Positions 44,883 through 54,187 of a stretch of 64,000 nt of DNA are shown in pieces. The DNA comes from Aureimonas sp. AU22 (GTDB lineage Bacteria > Pseudomonadota > Alphaproteobacteria > Rhizobiales > Rhizobiaceae). Under the pieces are notes generated by a model. That model ran no database searches. It worked only from the letters and a program-made list of their open reading frames with translations, and was not told where the DNA came from. The position numbers and the translations under genes are program-made. Within the stretch, counting starts at the first letter, position 1; each line of letters starts with the position of its first letter. Location of the stretch: NCBI RefSeq assembly GCF_001463745.1, contig NZ_BBWJ01000045.1, forward strand, positions 116,960-180,959, in the 5' to 3' direction.

Positions 44883-46219
44883 CACCCCTGACGCTCGCGG
44901 CGCAGGCGCGCCCAACGTTCCATCCGCTCGCCGATGCGCGCTTCCTCGCCGCGTCCTGTCGGCTGGTAGAAGCTCATGCGGCCCATGGCTTCGGGAAAGT
45001 AGTCCTGTCCGGAGAAGGCATCGGGCGCATCGTGGTCGTAGGCGTAGTTCGCCCCGTACCCCTCCTCCTTCATGAGCTTGGTCGGTGCGTTGAGGATGTG
45101 CCGCGGCGGCAGCAGCGAGCCGTGTTCCTTGGCCGCCCGCATCGCGGCCTTGTAGGCGACATAGACCGCGTTCGACTTCGGCGCCGACGCGAGGTAGACC
45201 ACTGCCTGCGCCAGCGCGAGTTCCCCTTCCGGCGAGCCGAGATAGTCGTAGGTATCCTTCGCCGCGTTGGCGACGAGCAGCGCGCGCGGGTCGGCAAGGC
45301 CGATATCCTCGGACGCCATGCGCACGATGCGTCGGCCGAGGTAAAGCGGATCCTCGCCCGCATCGAGCATGCGACAGAGATAGTACAGCGCGGCATCCGG
45401 ATCCGAGCCGCGCACCGACTTGTGGAGGGCCGAGATCAGATTGTAGTGCCCGTCCTGCCCCTTGTCGTAGATCGGCGCACGACGCTGGACGACGCCCCTC
45501 AGCGCTTCCCCGTCCAGCACCTCATCCGGCCGTGCCGCACGCCAGACCTCTTCTGCCAGCGTCAGGACGGCGCGACCATCGCCGTCGGCCATTCGGATCA
45601 GCATCTCGCGCGCCGCCTCGTCCAACGGCAAGGGACGCCGCATCGCCTCCTCGGCTCTGGCGAGGAGCTGGCCGAGACTTTCGGCGTCGTGCGAGCGGAA
45701 CGTCAGAACGCGAGCCCGCGAAAGAAGCGCCGCGTTGAGTTCGAACGAGGGGTTCTCGGTCGTCGCACCAATCAGGACGATCGTCCCGTCCTCCATCACG
45801 GGAAGAAACGAATCCTGCTGGGCGCGATTGAACCGATGGATTTCATCGACGAAGAGCAGGGTCTCACGCCCGCTGGTCCGCCGCAGCCGAGCCGTCTCGA
45901 AAACCTTCTTGAGATCGGCAACGCCGGTGAAGATCGCCGAAACCTGATCGAAGGCGTAATCCACCTCGCGCGCGAGAAGGCGCGCGACCGTGGTCTTGCC
46001 AGATCCAGGCGGCCCCCAGAGGATCACCGATCCGAGCGAGCCGCTTTCCAGCATCCGGGTCAAGGCACCCTCGCTGCCCGTGAGATGCTCCTGGCCGACG
46101 ACATCGGCCAGACGGCGCGGGCGCAGGCGCTCGGCGAGCGGGCCCCCAGGCGCGGCAGCCTCGGCTACGGGTTCCCTGCGCTGGGTCGGCGGCTCGGTAC
46201 CGGCGAACAGATCGGCCAT
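44882..46219 (-). CDS. rarA: Replication-associated recombination protein RarA
   Basis: AAA+ ATPase (MgsA) acting at stalled replication forks. The ATG at 46219 gives 445 residues. Walker A GPPGSGKTT is at 69-77; LFVDEIHRFNRAQQD is Walker B, and IGATTENPSFELNAALLSR is the sensor 1 region. The C-terminal MgsA domain has DPDAALYYLCRMLDAGEDPLYLGRRIVRMASED. An N-terminal spacer of about 25 residues precedes it. The degP stop lies 7 bp away. Confidence 0.95.
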   Translation of the reverse strand: MADLFAGTEPPTQRREPVAEAAAPGGPLAERLRPRRLADVVGQEHLTGSEGALTRMLESGSLGSVILWGPPGSGKTTVARLLAREVDYAFDQVSAIFTGVADLKKVFETARLRRTSGRETLLFVDEIHRFNRAQQDSFLPVMEDGTIVLIGATTENPSFELNAALLSRARVLTFRSHDAESLGQLLARAEEAMRRPLPLDEAAREMLIRMADGDGRAVLTLAEEVWRAARPDEVLDGEALRGVVQRRAPIYDKGQDGHYNLISALHKSVRGSDPDAALYYLCRMLDAGEDPLYLGRRIVRMASEDIGLADPRALLVANAAKDTYDYLGSPEGELALAQAVVYLASAPKSNAVYVAYKAAMRAAKEHGSLLPPRHILNAPTKLMKEEGYGANYAYDHDAPDAFSGQDYFPEAMGRMSFYQPTGRGEEARIGERMERWARLRRERQG

Positions 46220-46226
46220 ACGAGCC

Positions 46227-47666
46227 TCAGCGAAACGTCTGAACGAGGCGCTGCCCGTTCCGATCGACCTCGATGCGCCAGCCCCGGCGACCGTTCTCCG
46301 CATCCTCCTCGAGTTCTTCCGTGGATTCCACGTCGCGGCCGTTGAGGCTCGTGATGATATCCTTCGGCCGCAATCCGAACCTCGCCGCCGGAGAGTCGCG
46401 CTCGACCTCCGTGACCACGACGCCCGTCGCCGTCTGCGGCATCTCGAGTTCACCTGCAAGGCGCGGCGAGAGGTTCGCGATCGTCACGCCCGCGAACGGC
46501 GTGCGACCCGTCAGGGTCCGCACGTCGCGCGGCGGCGTTTCCGGTGCACGCTCCAGCGCCAGCCGGACGGTCTCCCGCTTGCCGTCCGCGGCCATCACCT
46601 GGAGTTCCGCGTCCCGGCCGAGCCCTGCCGTCGCAAGCCGGTAACCGAGCGTGTCGGGGTTATCGACGGGAAAACCGTTCATCGAAAGAACCACATCCCC
46701 CTCCCGCAACCCGGCGTCCTCCGCAGGCGTGTCGGGCCGGACCGCCTGCACCAAGGCTCCGGTCGGCCGATCGAGACCAAGAGCTTCGGCCATATCGGCC
46801 GTTACCGGGACGAAGCCCGCCCCGATATACGGGCGCTCGAAGGGCCGCCCTTCGCGGGCGGCATCCGCGAAGGCGCGAACCATATTGGAAGGGATCGCGA
46901 AGCCGATTCCGTTGGAGCCGCCCGAGCGCGAAAAGATCGCGGTGTTCACGCCGACCAGTTCCCCGTGCATGTCCACCAAGGCGCCACCCGAGTTACCCGG
47001 ATTGATCGCAGCGTCCGTCTGGATGAAATAGCCGACGTCGTTGACGCCGACATGCGTTCGCGCAAGCGCGGAAACGATCCCGTTCGTCACCGTCTGCCCG
47101 ATCCCGAACGGATTACCGATCGCAAGCACGAGATCGCCGATCTCAGTCTTGTCCGAATCCGCGATCGCGATGCTGGGGAACGGCTTGTCGTCCTCGATCT
47201 TCAGGACAGCCAAATCGGCTTGCTGATCCCTGAGCAGCACCTTGGCATCGAACTCGCGGCCGTCAGCCAGGGCGACCCGCACCTCCTCGGCGTCGGCGAT
47301 GACATGGTGATTCGTGACGACCAGCCCCGCCGAATCGACGATCACGCCCGAGCCGAGCGAAGACTCGCGCCGGGTGCGCCCTTCCCCGCGGCCGAAGAAC
47401 TGCTCGAAGAACGGATCGCCTGCGAAGGGCGTACGGACCGGCACCTGACGTGCGGCGTAGACGTTCACCACCGCCGGAGCACTCTTGCGCACAAGAGGAG
47501 CGAACGTGAGCTTCACCTCCGCTTCCGATCCGGGGATGCGCTCGCCCGAGGCAGCAGGAGCGATCGGTGCCGGGGCCACGGGTGATTGCGCTCCCGCTGG
47601 AGCGATCGACGCCGCAAGGAGGAGCGCCGCAACGCCTGGACCAAGGATCAGTCTGCCGTATTGCAT
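46227..47666 (-). CDS. Periplasmic serine protease of the DegP/HtrA family
   Basis: 479 residues from the ATG at 47666, with a signal peptide ending near PAGAQ (residue 27). The trypsin-like domain has the triad His121 (TNHHVIAD), Asp151 (DLAVLK) and Ser226 (GNSGGAL), with GSGVIVD before it. Two PDZ domains lie at about 290-370 and 395-470. It is a housekeeping protease/chaperone candidate of the cell envelope, first gene of the run through rarA, crcB and rluC. Confidence 0.94.
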   Translation of the reverse strand: MQYGRLILGPGVAALLLAASIAPAGAQSPVAPAPIAPAASGERIPGSEAEVKLTFAPLVRKSAPAVVNVYAARQVPVRTPFAGDPFFEQFFGRGEGRTRRESSLGSGVIVDSAGLVVTNHHVIADAEEVRVALADGREFDAKVLLRDQQADLAVLKIEDDKPFPSIAIADSDKTEIGDLVLAIGNPFGIGQTVTNGIVSALARTHVGVNDVGYFIQTDAAINPGNSGGALVDMHGELVGVNTAIFSRSGGSNGIGFAIPSNMVRAFADAAREGRPFERPYIGAGFVPVTADMAEALGLDRPTGALVQAVRPDTPAEDAGLREGDVVLSMNGFPVDNPDTLGYRLATAGLGRDAELQVMAADGKRETVRLALERAPETPPRDVRTLTGRTPFAGVTIANLSPRLAGELEMPQTATGVVVTEVERDSPAARFGLRPKDIITSLNGRDVESTEELEEDAENGRRGWRIEVDRNGQRLVQTFR

Positions 47667-47721
47667 GCTCGTTCGCCCCGATGTTCGAATCAGTCCTTTG
47701 GTATCGCGCCGACATCCAACG

Positions 47722-47746
47722 AAAAAAGGGCCTCGCGGCCCTTTTT
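47722..47746 (-). terminator. Intrinsic terminator downstream of the 42-residue peptide gene
   Basis: A GC core GGGCC/GGCCC (47728-47732 with 47737-47741) extended by five A-T pairs (47723-47727 with 47742-47746); four-nt loop, then a T-run on either strand. On the minus strand it lies between the small gene (stop at 47769) and degP. Confidence 0.85.
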
Positions 47747-47768
47747 CCTGCATTCTCTTCGATGTGGC

Positions 47769-47897
47769 TCAGCGCGCCAGAACGTCCTGCTGGACGTCGA
47801 CGGCGGCCGATGCCGGCAACTCGGCCGTCGCGTAGCTTGCGGTGAGGATCCCGAAAGCAAATACGGCGCCCAGGAGGGTCAGCATAGTACGACGCAT
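47769..47897 (-). CDS. Putative secreted small peptide, 42 residues
   Basis: Too short to be seen in a 60-residue scan. It reads MRRTMLTLLGAVFAFGILTA, then SYATAELPASAAVDVQQDVLAR, then TGA. The first 25 residues look like a signal peptide (two arginines, a hydrophobic core, ATA|E as a possible cleavage site), leaving a short acidic product. A second ATG lies four codons in. An intrinsic terminator follows 22 bp after the stop, which supports a real transcription unit. No family is recognised; a ribosome site is weak (GAG about 12 bases upstream). Confidence 0.55.
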   Translation of the reverse strand: MRRTMLTLLGAVFAFGILTASYATAELPASAAVDVQQDVLAR

Positions 47898-48169
47898 CGA
47901 GAACTCGCTCGTATGGGTGGAAGCGGTCCTATTTTCCATGATATCCGTTTAATCCGTCTAAACTCGCCGCTATGCCGTTCGGCGGTCGCCCCGTTCGCCT
48001 GGAAAATGCCGCAAACCACCAAAGGTTGCGTTCGCATTGATCCAAACTTGTGCGGAACTGCCTTCGATCCAGCTATCGCATGGGTGCCACGTCCCCCGCT
48101 ATCGCGGCCGGGCAACACCCCAACGATATGCACTCTGTTTTACAGATCGTCGGTTTCGTAGCGATGTCG
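47898..48169. other. Gene-free stretch between the small peptide and the epimerase
   Basis: 272 bp, visibly more AT-rich in parts than its surroundings (for example 47930-47975). No coding frame of note on either strand, no tRNA or CRISPR. It may hold the promoter of the small peptide on the minus strand; no -35/-10 pair could be fixed with confidence. Confidence 0.4.
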
Positions 48170-49189
48170 TCAGACGCAGCCGTGGCGCAACAGACTTTCT
48201 CCCAATGCAACAACTGCGTCCCTTGCGGGGATGAACGACAGGCCGAGGACATCGCGGGCGGGTGCGGTATCGACCGCTTTCGACCGGCCGAGATCGTCCG
48301 CCAGCATGGCCGCACCCGGCGAGAACTGGGCGCCCAGCCGCACGACGACGGACGGAAGCCGATGACGCGGCAGTCTGCGTCGGCGTTCCGGAAACGCTTC
48401 CGCCAGAAACCCGGCCAATTGCAGGAGCGTCGGTGTCTGCGATGCCGCCAGAAGGAACCGGCGGCCGGTTTCTGGAGCAAGCATCGCGGCGACATGCGCA
48501 CGCGCAACGTCGCGGACGTCCACCGACGGGATCGCCATATCAGGAAGGAGCGGGATCTGTCCCTTCATCATGGACGCCACGAGTTGGGCAGACGTCCCGA
48601 GCCGCGCGTCGAGCACGGGGCCCAGCACCAGACCGGGATTCACGGTGCAGATTGCCAGACCGGTTTCCCGTGCCACATCCCATGCTGCCAACTCCGCCAC
48701 GGTCTTCGACCGGGCGTAAGGTGACACGGCCGCGCTGGTTAGATTGGTGAAGTCGGCCTCGTCGAACGGCCGAACCCGGTCGCGGGGATGGCCATAGAAC
48801 ACGGCCGCAACTGACGAAGTCACCACGGCACGCTCGACACCAGCCCGGGCGCTGGCATGCAGCACCGACGCCGTCCCGTCCCTTGCGAGCGCGACGAGTG
48901 GCTCAGGCCGGCGCGGCTGGACAAGCGGAAACGGCGACGCCGTATGAAGCACGAACCGGCATCCACTGACGGCCGCATCCCAGCCCCGATCCGATGAGAG
49001 ATCCGCCTCCACGAACTCGCAGCGGCTGACATCCTCACCGGCGCCGAGCACCACCGATCGGACCTCGTCCGCCCGCTCCCGGCTCCGTACCGTTCCCCGC
49101 ACGTCGAACCCGCACCGCAACAGCTCGAGGACGATATGTTTTGCAATGAAGCCGGACACCCCTGTTACCAGCACTCGGTCACGCGTCAT
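48170..49189 (-). CDS. NAD-dependent epimerase/dihydroflavonol-4-reductase-type protein
   Basis: 339 residues from the ATG at 49189, with GGAGA eight bases upstream (TTG upstream is open). The Rossmann loop VTGVSGFIAKHIV starts at residue 8. The catalytic residues are Tyr158 and Lys162 (YARSK), and a serine pair (VVTSSVAAV) near 125. FVLHTASPFPLV and NPGLVLGPVL are typical of the extended SDR group that includes dihydroflavonol and cinnamoyl-CoA reductases. The substrate is unknown. It separates the ribosomal cluster from degP, where many relatives have no gene. Confidence 0.88.
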   Translation of the reverse strand: MTRDRVLVTGVSGFIAKHIVLELLRCGFDVRGTVRSRERADEVRSVVLGAGEDVSRCEFVEADLSSDRGWDAAVSGCRFVLHTASPFPLVQPRRPEPLVALARDGTASVLHASARAGVERAVVTSSVAAVFYGHPRDRVRPFDEADFTNLTSAAVSPYARSKTVAELAAWDVARETGLAICTVNPGLVLGPVLDARLGTSAQLVASMMKGQIPLLPDMAIPSVDVRDVARAHVAAMLAPETGRRFLLAASQTPTLLQLAGFLAEAFPERRRRLPRHRLPSVVVRLGAQFSPGAAMLADDLGRSKAVDTAPARDVLGLSFIPARDAVVALGESLLRHGCV

Positions 49190-49222
49190 GGGCCGATTCT
49201 CCAACGGGACTCATGGCACAAC

Positions 49223-49248
49223 AAAAAAGGGGCCCGAAGGCCCCTTTT
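49223..49248 (-). terminator. Intrinsic terminator of the ribosomal protein supercluster
   Basis: Read on the minus strand, AAAAGGGGCC-TTCG-GGCCCC followed by six T residues (49228-49223): a UUCG tetraloop hairpin 20 bp after the rplQ stop. Confidence 0.92.
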
Positions 49249-49268
49249 CACGCATCCGAAACGAAGCC

Positions 49269-49691
49269 TCAGGCGGCCTCGGACTGCCCCTCGGCTTCGA
49301 GGCGGGCGCGATCGGCCGCACCACGGGCGTTGACGTCGCGCTCGACGAACTCGATCACGGCCAGCGGCGCGTTGTCGCCCCGACGGAAACCGGCCTTCAG
49401 CACGCGGCAGTAACCGCCGTTGCGGTCGGCATAACGCGATGCGATCGTGTCGAAGAGCTTGCGGACGGCCGCCTCGTCGCGGATCTGGCTGATCGCCTGC
49501 CGACGCGCATGCAGGTCGCCGCGCTTGCCGAGCGTGATGAGCTTCTCGACGATCGGGCGAAGGTCCTTCGCCTTCGGCAGCGTCGTGACGATCTGCTCGT
49601 GCACGATGAGCGAAGCCGCCATGTTGGCGAACATCGCCTTGCGGTGCTCGTGGGTACGATTGAGTTTGCGGCCGGAATTACCGTGGCGCAT
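49269..49691 (-). CDS. rplQ: 50S ribosomal protein L17
   Basis: Large-subunit protein near the exit tunnel. It has 140 residues. [22 protein letters not shown] is the conserved N-terminus, and [31 protein letters not shown] follows. It is last in the alpha operon, 146 bp after rpoA, with its own terminator. The C-terminal tail (from about 120) is alanine- and glutamate-rich, as in other alphaproteobacteria. Confidence 0.97.
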   Translation of the reverse strand: MRHGNSGRKLNRTHEHRKAMFANMAASLIVHEQIVTTLPKAKDLRPIVEKLITLGKRGDLHARRQAISQIRDEAAVRKLFDTIASRYADRNGGYCRVLKAGFRRGDNAPLAVIEFVERDVNARGAADRARLEAEGQSEAA

Positions 49692-49837
49692 GGGTGTTTC
49701 TCCTCAGGTCAGGTCCGGCATGTCGCCGGGGTCGGCATCCTCGCATCCCGGCTTGGCGCCGGTGCATGTGCCTTTGAATCGTTCAGGTCAGGCGTGTCGC
49801 CCGCCGTATTCGCGGCGGGCGGCGTTGTCGTGACGGA
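49692..49837 (-). other. rpoA-rplQ gap with hairpin and imperfect direct repeat
   Basis: 146 bp with a 9-bp perfect hairpin (49798-49806 with 49813-49821, loop 6 nt) and two copies of TCAGGTCAGG (near 49713 and 49782) each followed by TGTCGCC. No T-tract follows, so it is more likely a spacer or RNA-processing site than a terminator. Confidence 0.45.
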
Positions 49838-50857
49838 TCAGTACTGATCCTCGTAGCGCTTGGCCAGATCGTCGATGTTCTCCGGCGGCCAGGCGCTCAC
49901 TTCCATGCCGAGGTGCAGGCCCATCGAGGCCAGCACTTCCTTGATCTCGTTCAGCGACTTGCGGCCGAAGTTCGGAGTACGGAGCATCTCCGCCTCGGTC
50001 TTCTGGATGAGGTCGCCGATATAGACGATATTGTCGTTCTTCAGGCAGTTGGCCGAACGGACCGAAAGCTCGAGTTCGTCGACCTTCTTCAGCAGTGCCG
50101 GGTTGAAGGCGAGCTCCGCGATCTGCTCCTCGGCGCCACGCACCTCGCGCTGCGGCTCCTCGAAGTTCACGAACACCGACAGCTGGTCCTGCAGGATGCG
50201 CGCGGCGTAGGCCACGGCGTCCTCGCCGCTGATGGAGCCGTCCGTGACGATCTCCATCGTCAGCTTGTCCTTGTTCAGGTCCTGCCCCTCACGGGTATTC
50301 TCGACCTTGTAGGACACCTTCTTCACCGGGGAGAACAGCGCGTCGACCGGGATCAGCCCGATCGGCGCATCCTCGGCGCGGTTCTGGTCGGCCGGCACGT
50401 AGCCCTTGCCCGTGTTGACCGTGAACTCCATGCGGATCTCGGCGCCCTCGTCGAGGGTGCAGATCTCGTGCTCGGGGTTCAGGATCTCGATGTCGCCGAC
50501 GGTCTGAATGTCACCGGCCGTGACGACGCCAGGACCCGACTTGCGGAGCACCATGCGCTTCGGCCCGTCGCCCTGCATGCCGATGGCGACTTCCTTCACG
50601 TTCAGGACGATGTCCGTCACGTCCTCGCGCACACCGGCGATCGAGGAGAATTCGTGAAGCACGCCGTCGATCTGGATGGCGGTCACTGCCGCACCCTGCA
50701 GCGATGAAAGAAGGACGCGACGCAGGGCGTTGCCCAGCGTCAGGCCGAAACCGCGCTCCAGGGGCTCGGCCACGAGCGAGGCCTTCGTACGGCTTCCGCC
50801 ACTCTTGAAGACGACCTGGTTCGGCTTCGTGAGGTTCTGCCAGTTGCTGGCGATCAT
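49838..50857 (-). CDS. rpoA: RNA polymerase alpha subunit
   Basis: Scaffold of RNA polymerase assembly and contact point for activators and UP elements. It has 339 residues. The N-terminal dimerisation domain includes [25 protein letters not shown], and the C-terminal domain has [31 protein letters not shown]. The spacing to rpsK (137 bp) is larger than elsewhere in the cluster and contains a 12-bp hairpin. Confidence 0.98.
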   Translation of the reverse strand: MIASNWQNLTKPNQVVFKSGGSRTKASLVAEPLERGFGLTLGNALRRVLLSSLQGAAVTAIQIDGVLHEFSSIAGVREDVTDIVLNVKEVAIGMQGDGPKRMVLRKSGPGVVTAGDIQTVGDIEILNPEHEICTLDEGAEIRMEFTVNTGKGYVPADQNRAEDAPIGLIPVDALFSPVKKVSYKVENTREGQDLNKDKLTMEIVTDGSISGEDAVAYAARILQDQLSVFVNFEEPQREVRGAEEQIAELAFNPALLKKVDELELSVRSANCLKNDNIVYIGDLIQKTEAEMLRTPNFGRKSLNEIKEVLASMGLHLGMEVSAWPPENIDDLAKRYEDQY

Positions 50858-50880
50858 GTCGCTTGCCTTTCAGCTACCTC

Positions 50881-50972
50881 GCCACCATCCAATCGTGGCG
50901 ATAGGTCTCTATGGGAAGGATCGGCTTCCCGAATACGGCGAAAGCCGCGCAGCCCGTCATGGGCTGCGCGGC
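50881..50972 (-). promoter_or_regulatory. Three hairpins in the rpsK-rpoA gap
   Basis: A 12-bp perfect stem (50944-50955 with 50961-50972), a 6-bp GGGAAG/CTTCCC stem (50913-50930) and a 5-bp GCCAC/GTGGC stem (50881-50899). None has a T-tract. Together they could set the relative level of rpoA by processing or attenuation. Confidence 0.45.
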
Positions 50973-50994
50973 GCAGTCTCGAATACGCGCTCGC

Positions 50995-51384
50995 TTAGAC
51001 GCGGCGCTTCTTGCGCGGGCGAACACCGTTGTGCGGGATCGGGGTCACGTCGCGGATCGACGTGATCGTGAAGCCCGCTGCCTGGAGAGCACGGAGCGCC
51101 GACTCGCGGCCGGAACCGGGACCCGAAACCTCGACCTCGAGGGTCCGCATGCCGTGCTCCTGCGCCTTCTTGGCGGCGTCCTCGGCAGCGATCTGCGCGG
51201 CGAAGGGCGTCGACTTGCGCGAACCCTTGAAACCCTGCGCGCCAGCCGAAGACCAGGCGATGGTGTTGCCCTGCGCATCCGTGATGGTGATCAGGGTGTT
51301 GTTGAAGGACGAATTCACGTGAGCGACGCCCGACGTGATGTTCTTGCGTTCGCGACGACGGACGCGCTGCGCTTCCTTGGCCAT
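50995..51384 (-). CDS. rpsK: 30S ribosomal protein S11
   Basis: Part of the small-subunit platform next to S18 and S21. The ATG at 51384 gives 129 residues beginning [15 protein letters not shown], with the S11 core [19 protein letters not shown] and the C-terminal signature [27 protein letters not shown] ending. It is co-oriented with rpsM 115 bp upstream. Confidence 0.97.
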   Translation of the reverse strand: MAKEAQRVRRRERKNITSGVAHVNSSFNNTLITITDAQGNTIAWSSAGAQGFKGSRKSTPFAAQIAAEDAAKKAQEHGMRTLEVEVSGPGSGRESALRALQAAGFTITSIRDVTPIPHNGVRPRKKRRV

Positions 51385-51498
51385 TTTCTTATCCTTGGAT
51401 CTCGACACCGCCGTAATGCCGGCGGCTCCACCGGCCGGAAAGCGCAACGCCTCCGACCATCAAACACTGCCCGCCCGGCAGACGCCGGACGCGACGAA

Positions 51499-51867
51499 TT
51501 ACTTCTTCTTGCCGGCGATCGCCTTCGCCGGACCCTTGCGGGTGCGGGCGTTGGTGTGCGTGCGCTGTCCACGAACCGGCAGACCACGACGATGACGCAG
51601 GCCGCGATAGCAGCCGAGGTCCATCAGACGCTTGATGTTCATCGACGTCTCACGGCGCAGGTCGCCCTCGACACGGTAGTCGCGATCGATGAGCTCGCGA
51701 ATCTGCAACACCTCGGCGTCGGACAACTCGTTCACGCGGCGCTCGGCCGAGAGATTCGCCTTGTCCATGATCTCCTGCGCGAAGCGCGGACCGATGCCGT
51801 GGATGTACTGCAGCGCGATGACGACGCGCTTGTTGGTGGGAATGTTGACGCCTGCAATACGGGCCAA
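51499..51867 (-). CDS. rpsM: 30S ribosomal protein S13
   Basis: Head protein that contacts tRNA and the large subunit. It has 122 residues. The start codon is TTG, with AAGGAGG seven bases upstream, and the sequence [14 protein letters not shown] is the usual S13 start, so the TTG is well supported. The C-terminal [14 protein letters not shown] and KKK tail are complete. It is the first gene of a transcription unit with its own promoter. Confidence 0.97.
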   Translation of the reverse strand: MARIAGVNIPTNKRVVIALQYIHGIGPRFAQEIMDKANLSAERRVNELSDAEVLQIRELIDRDYRVEGDLRRETSMNIKRLMDLGCYRGLRHRRGLPVRGQRTHTNARTRKGPAKAIAGKKK

Positions 51868-52006
51868 GATGAGCCTCCTTTGGTCGCGGATCCGCCACGA
51901 CGCTGAACTTCACGACCGATGGGGTCGCTTCTAAACGCCAAACGACCGATCGCAAACGCTCTCACGTATGCGCCGATCGCTTGATGATGCGCGAATTGGA
52001 CCGGTC

Positions 52007-52034
52007 CTTATAAGATTCCCGGCCCGTTAGTCAA
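52007..52034 (-). promoter_or_regulatory. Candidate promoter of the rpsM-rpsK-rpoA-rplQ unit
   Basis: On the minus strand TTGACT (52034-52029), a 16-bp spacer and TATAAG (52012-52007), about 140 bp before the rpsM start and close behind the adk stop. It is the best sigma-70-like match noticed in the window. Confidence 0.65.
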
Positions 52035-52048
52035 CCGTCGCGACGAGG

Positions 52049-52642
52049 CTATGCGCCGACGCGACCCTTGAGTGCTTCCTCGATCTCCGCCGTCACGCTT
52101 TCGACCGGTGCCATGCCGTCGATCTGGCGAAGCAGACCGCGTTCGCGATAGTACGGCGAAACCGCCGCTGTCGCCTGTCGGAACTCGCCGAGCCGACGAT
52201 GGAACACCTCGGGTGTATCGTCCTTGCGAACGGGCAATCCCGCGGCGGCTGTCTCGCGCGCGCGCTTCTCGATCCGCTCGACCAGCTTCTGCTCGTCGAC
52301 CTTGAACTCGAGAACCGCATCGATCACGAGCGTCCGCTCGTCGAGCATGCGATCCAACGCGGTCGCCTGCGCCACCGTGCGCGGGAAACCGTCGAGCACG
52401 AAGCCTTTTCGAGCATCGTCCTGGTCGATCCGATCGGCCACGATCCCGATCACGATCTCGTCCGAGACCAGCTGCCCCGCATCCATCACCGCCTGTGCGC
52501 GACGACCGATCTCGGTACCCTTAGCAACGGCTTCCCGAAGCATGTCGCCGGTCGACAACTGCGGAATGCCATGCAGTTCGACAAGCCGTTGCGCCTGAGT
52601 CCCCTTCCCCGCTCCAGGGGGGCCCAGCAGTATGACCCTCAT
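52049..52642 (-). CDS. adk: Adenylate kinase
   Basis: Interconverts ATP, ADP and AMP. It has 197 residues, the short form without the long LID insert. [10 protein letters not shown] (P-loop) starts at residue 7, [13 protein letters not shown] and DGFPRTVAQ carry the AMP- and ATP-binding residues. No zinc-binding cysteines are seen. The start overlaps the secY stop by 4 nt, the normal secY-adk arrangement. Confidence 0.97.
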   Translation of the reverse strand: MRVILLGPPGAGKGTQAQRLVELHGIPQLSTGDMLREAVAKGTEIGRRAQAVMDAGQLVSDEIVIGIVADRIDQDDARKGFVLDGFPRTVAQATALDRMLDERTLVIDAVLEFKVDEQKLVERIEKRARETAAAGLPVRKDDTPEVFHRRLGEFRQATAAVSPYYRERGLLRQIDGMAPVESVTAEIEEALKGRVGA

Positions 52643-53982
52643 CGAGTTCCTCGCCTTCCTCCACGCAGCTTCGCCTTCTTGACGAGGCCTTCGTATTGAT
52701 GCGCCAGCAGATGCCCCTGCACCTGAGCGACCGTGTCCATCGTCACCGACACCACGATGAGCAGCGACGTTCCACCGAGATAGAAAGGAATGCCGGCCGC
52801 TGAAATCAGGATCTCCGGAAGAAGGCAGATCACCATGAGGTAGATCGCGCCGACAACGGTGATGCGTGTGAGGACATAATCGATGTAGTCAGCCGTGCGT
52901 TCACCCGGGCGAATGCCCGGAATGAAGCCGCCATGCTTCTTCAGATTGTCGGCCGTGTCCTTCGGATTGAACACGATGGCCGTGTAGAAGAATGCGAAGA
53001 ACGCGATCATGCCAGCATACAGAAGCATGTAGAGCGGCCGACCGTGGCCGAGCGACGCGATGATCGCGGTGGCCCAGCCCGGCAGGGTGCTCGTGTCGGC
53101 GAAGTTCGCGATGGTCACCGGCAGCAGCAGAAGCGACGACGCGAAGATCGGCGGAATGACACCCGCGGTATTGAGCTTGAGGGGAAGATGCGACGTATCC
53201 CCCTGGAACATCCGGTTGCCGACCTGACGCTTCGGGTACTGGATCAGGAGCCGACGCTGTGCACGCTCGAAGAACACGACGCCAGCGATGCAGACGACGA
53301 CAACGATCGCAACGATCAGGATGATCGCGGTCGAGAGCGCGCCGGTGCGTCCCAGTTCGAGGAGGTTCGCCAGAGCCGACGGAAGGTTCGCGGCGATGCC
53401 CGCGAAGATGATGAGCGAGATGCCGTTGCCGATGCCGCGAGCGGTGATCTGCTCGCCGATCCACATCAGGAACATCGTCCCGCCGACCAACGTGATCACG
53501 CTGGACAGGATGAAGAACGTGCCCGGATTGGTAACGATGCTGCTTGTCGACTGAAGGCCAGCCGCGATCCCGTACGCCTGCACGGTCGCCAGCAGCACGG
53601 TGCCATAGCGCGTGTACTGGTTGATGACCTTCCGACCCGACTCGCCCTCCTTCTTGAGCGTCTCGAGCGAGGGAATGACCGAGGTCATGAGCTGGATGAT
53701 GATCGACGCCGAGATGTACGGCATGATCCCCAGCGCGAAGATCGCCATACGGCCGACGGCCCCACCGGCGAACATGTTGAAGAGGCCGAGAATGCCGGTG
53801 GACTGCTGGTGGAAGGCCTGCGCCAACGCCTGCGGGTCGATCCCGGGCATGGGAATATAGGTGCCGAGGCGATACACCAGAAGCGCGCCGAGCGTGAACC
53901 AGATACGCTTCTTGAGGTCCTCGGCCTTTGAAAAGGCCGAGAAGTTCAGATTTGCGGCGAGTTGTTCCGCGGCCGATGCCAT
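52639..53982 (-). CDS. secY: Protein translocase subunit SecY
   Basis: Channel subunit of the Sec translocon in the inner membrane. It has 447 residues with ten membrane helices. [16 protein letters not shown] lies near residue 40, and [35 protein letters not shown] is the cytoplasmic loop where ribosome and SecA bind. It is separated from rplO by 205 bp with a terminator-like hairpin. Confidence 0.97.
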   Translation of the reverse strand: MASAAEQLAANLNFSAFSKAEDLKKRIWFTLGALLVYRLGTYIPMPGIDPQALAQAFHQQSTGILGLFNMFAGGAVGRMAIFALGIMPYISASIIIQLMTSVIPSLETLKKEGESGRKVINQYTRYGTVLLATVQAYGIAAGLQSTSSIVTNPGTFFILSSVITLVGGTMFLMWIGEQITARGIGNGISLIIFAGIAANLPSALANLLELGRTGALSTAIILIVAIVVVVCIAGVVFFERAQRRLLIQYPKRQVGNRMFQGDTSHLPLKLNTAGVIPPIFASSLLLLPVTIANFADTSTLPGWATAIIASLGHGRPLYMLLYAGMIAFFAFFYTAIVFNPKDTADNLKKHGGFIPGIRPGERTADYIDYVLTRITVVGAIYLMVICLLPEILISAAGIPFYLGGTSLLIVVSVTMDTVAQVQGHLLAHQYEGLVKKAKLRGGRRGTR

Positions 53983-54128
53983 GTCTGCGCTCTCTCCGGA
54001 TGGTCCGACACGGGCAGCCCGAAATGCTTGGGGCTACGCGGACGATTCCGACACGTTCGTGACGTTATGTAGAACGACCTAGCGACACGAATTACAAGAC
54101 AAATTCGGTCGCAGAACCGCGCCACACG

Positions 54129-54161
54129 AAAAAAGCCGCCCTCTCGAAAGAAGGGCGGCTT
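54129..54161 (-). terminator. Intrinsic terminator between rplO and secY
   Basis: A 10-bp perfect stem (54133-54142 with 54152-54161), loop 9 nt, then six consecutive T residues on the minus strand (54134-54129). It begins 27 bp after the rplO stop and would end the S10-spc transcript before secY. Confidence 0.82.
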
Positions 54162-54187
54162 CCGTTCTCAAACCGCTGAAGCGGGCG

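Noticed and set aside
44756..46345. A 529-codon plus-strand frame opposite rarA
   Set aside because: Antisense of rarA, whose Walker motifs are intact on the minus strand.
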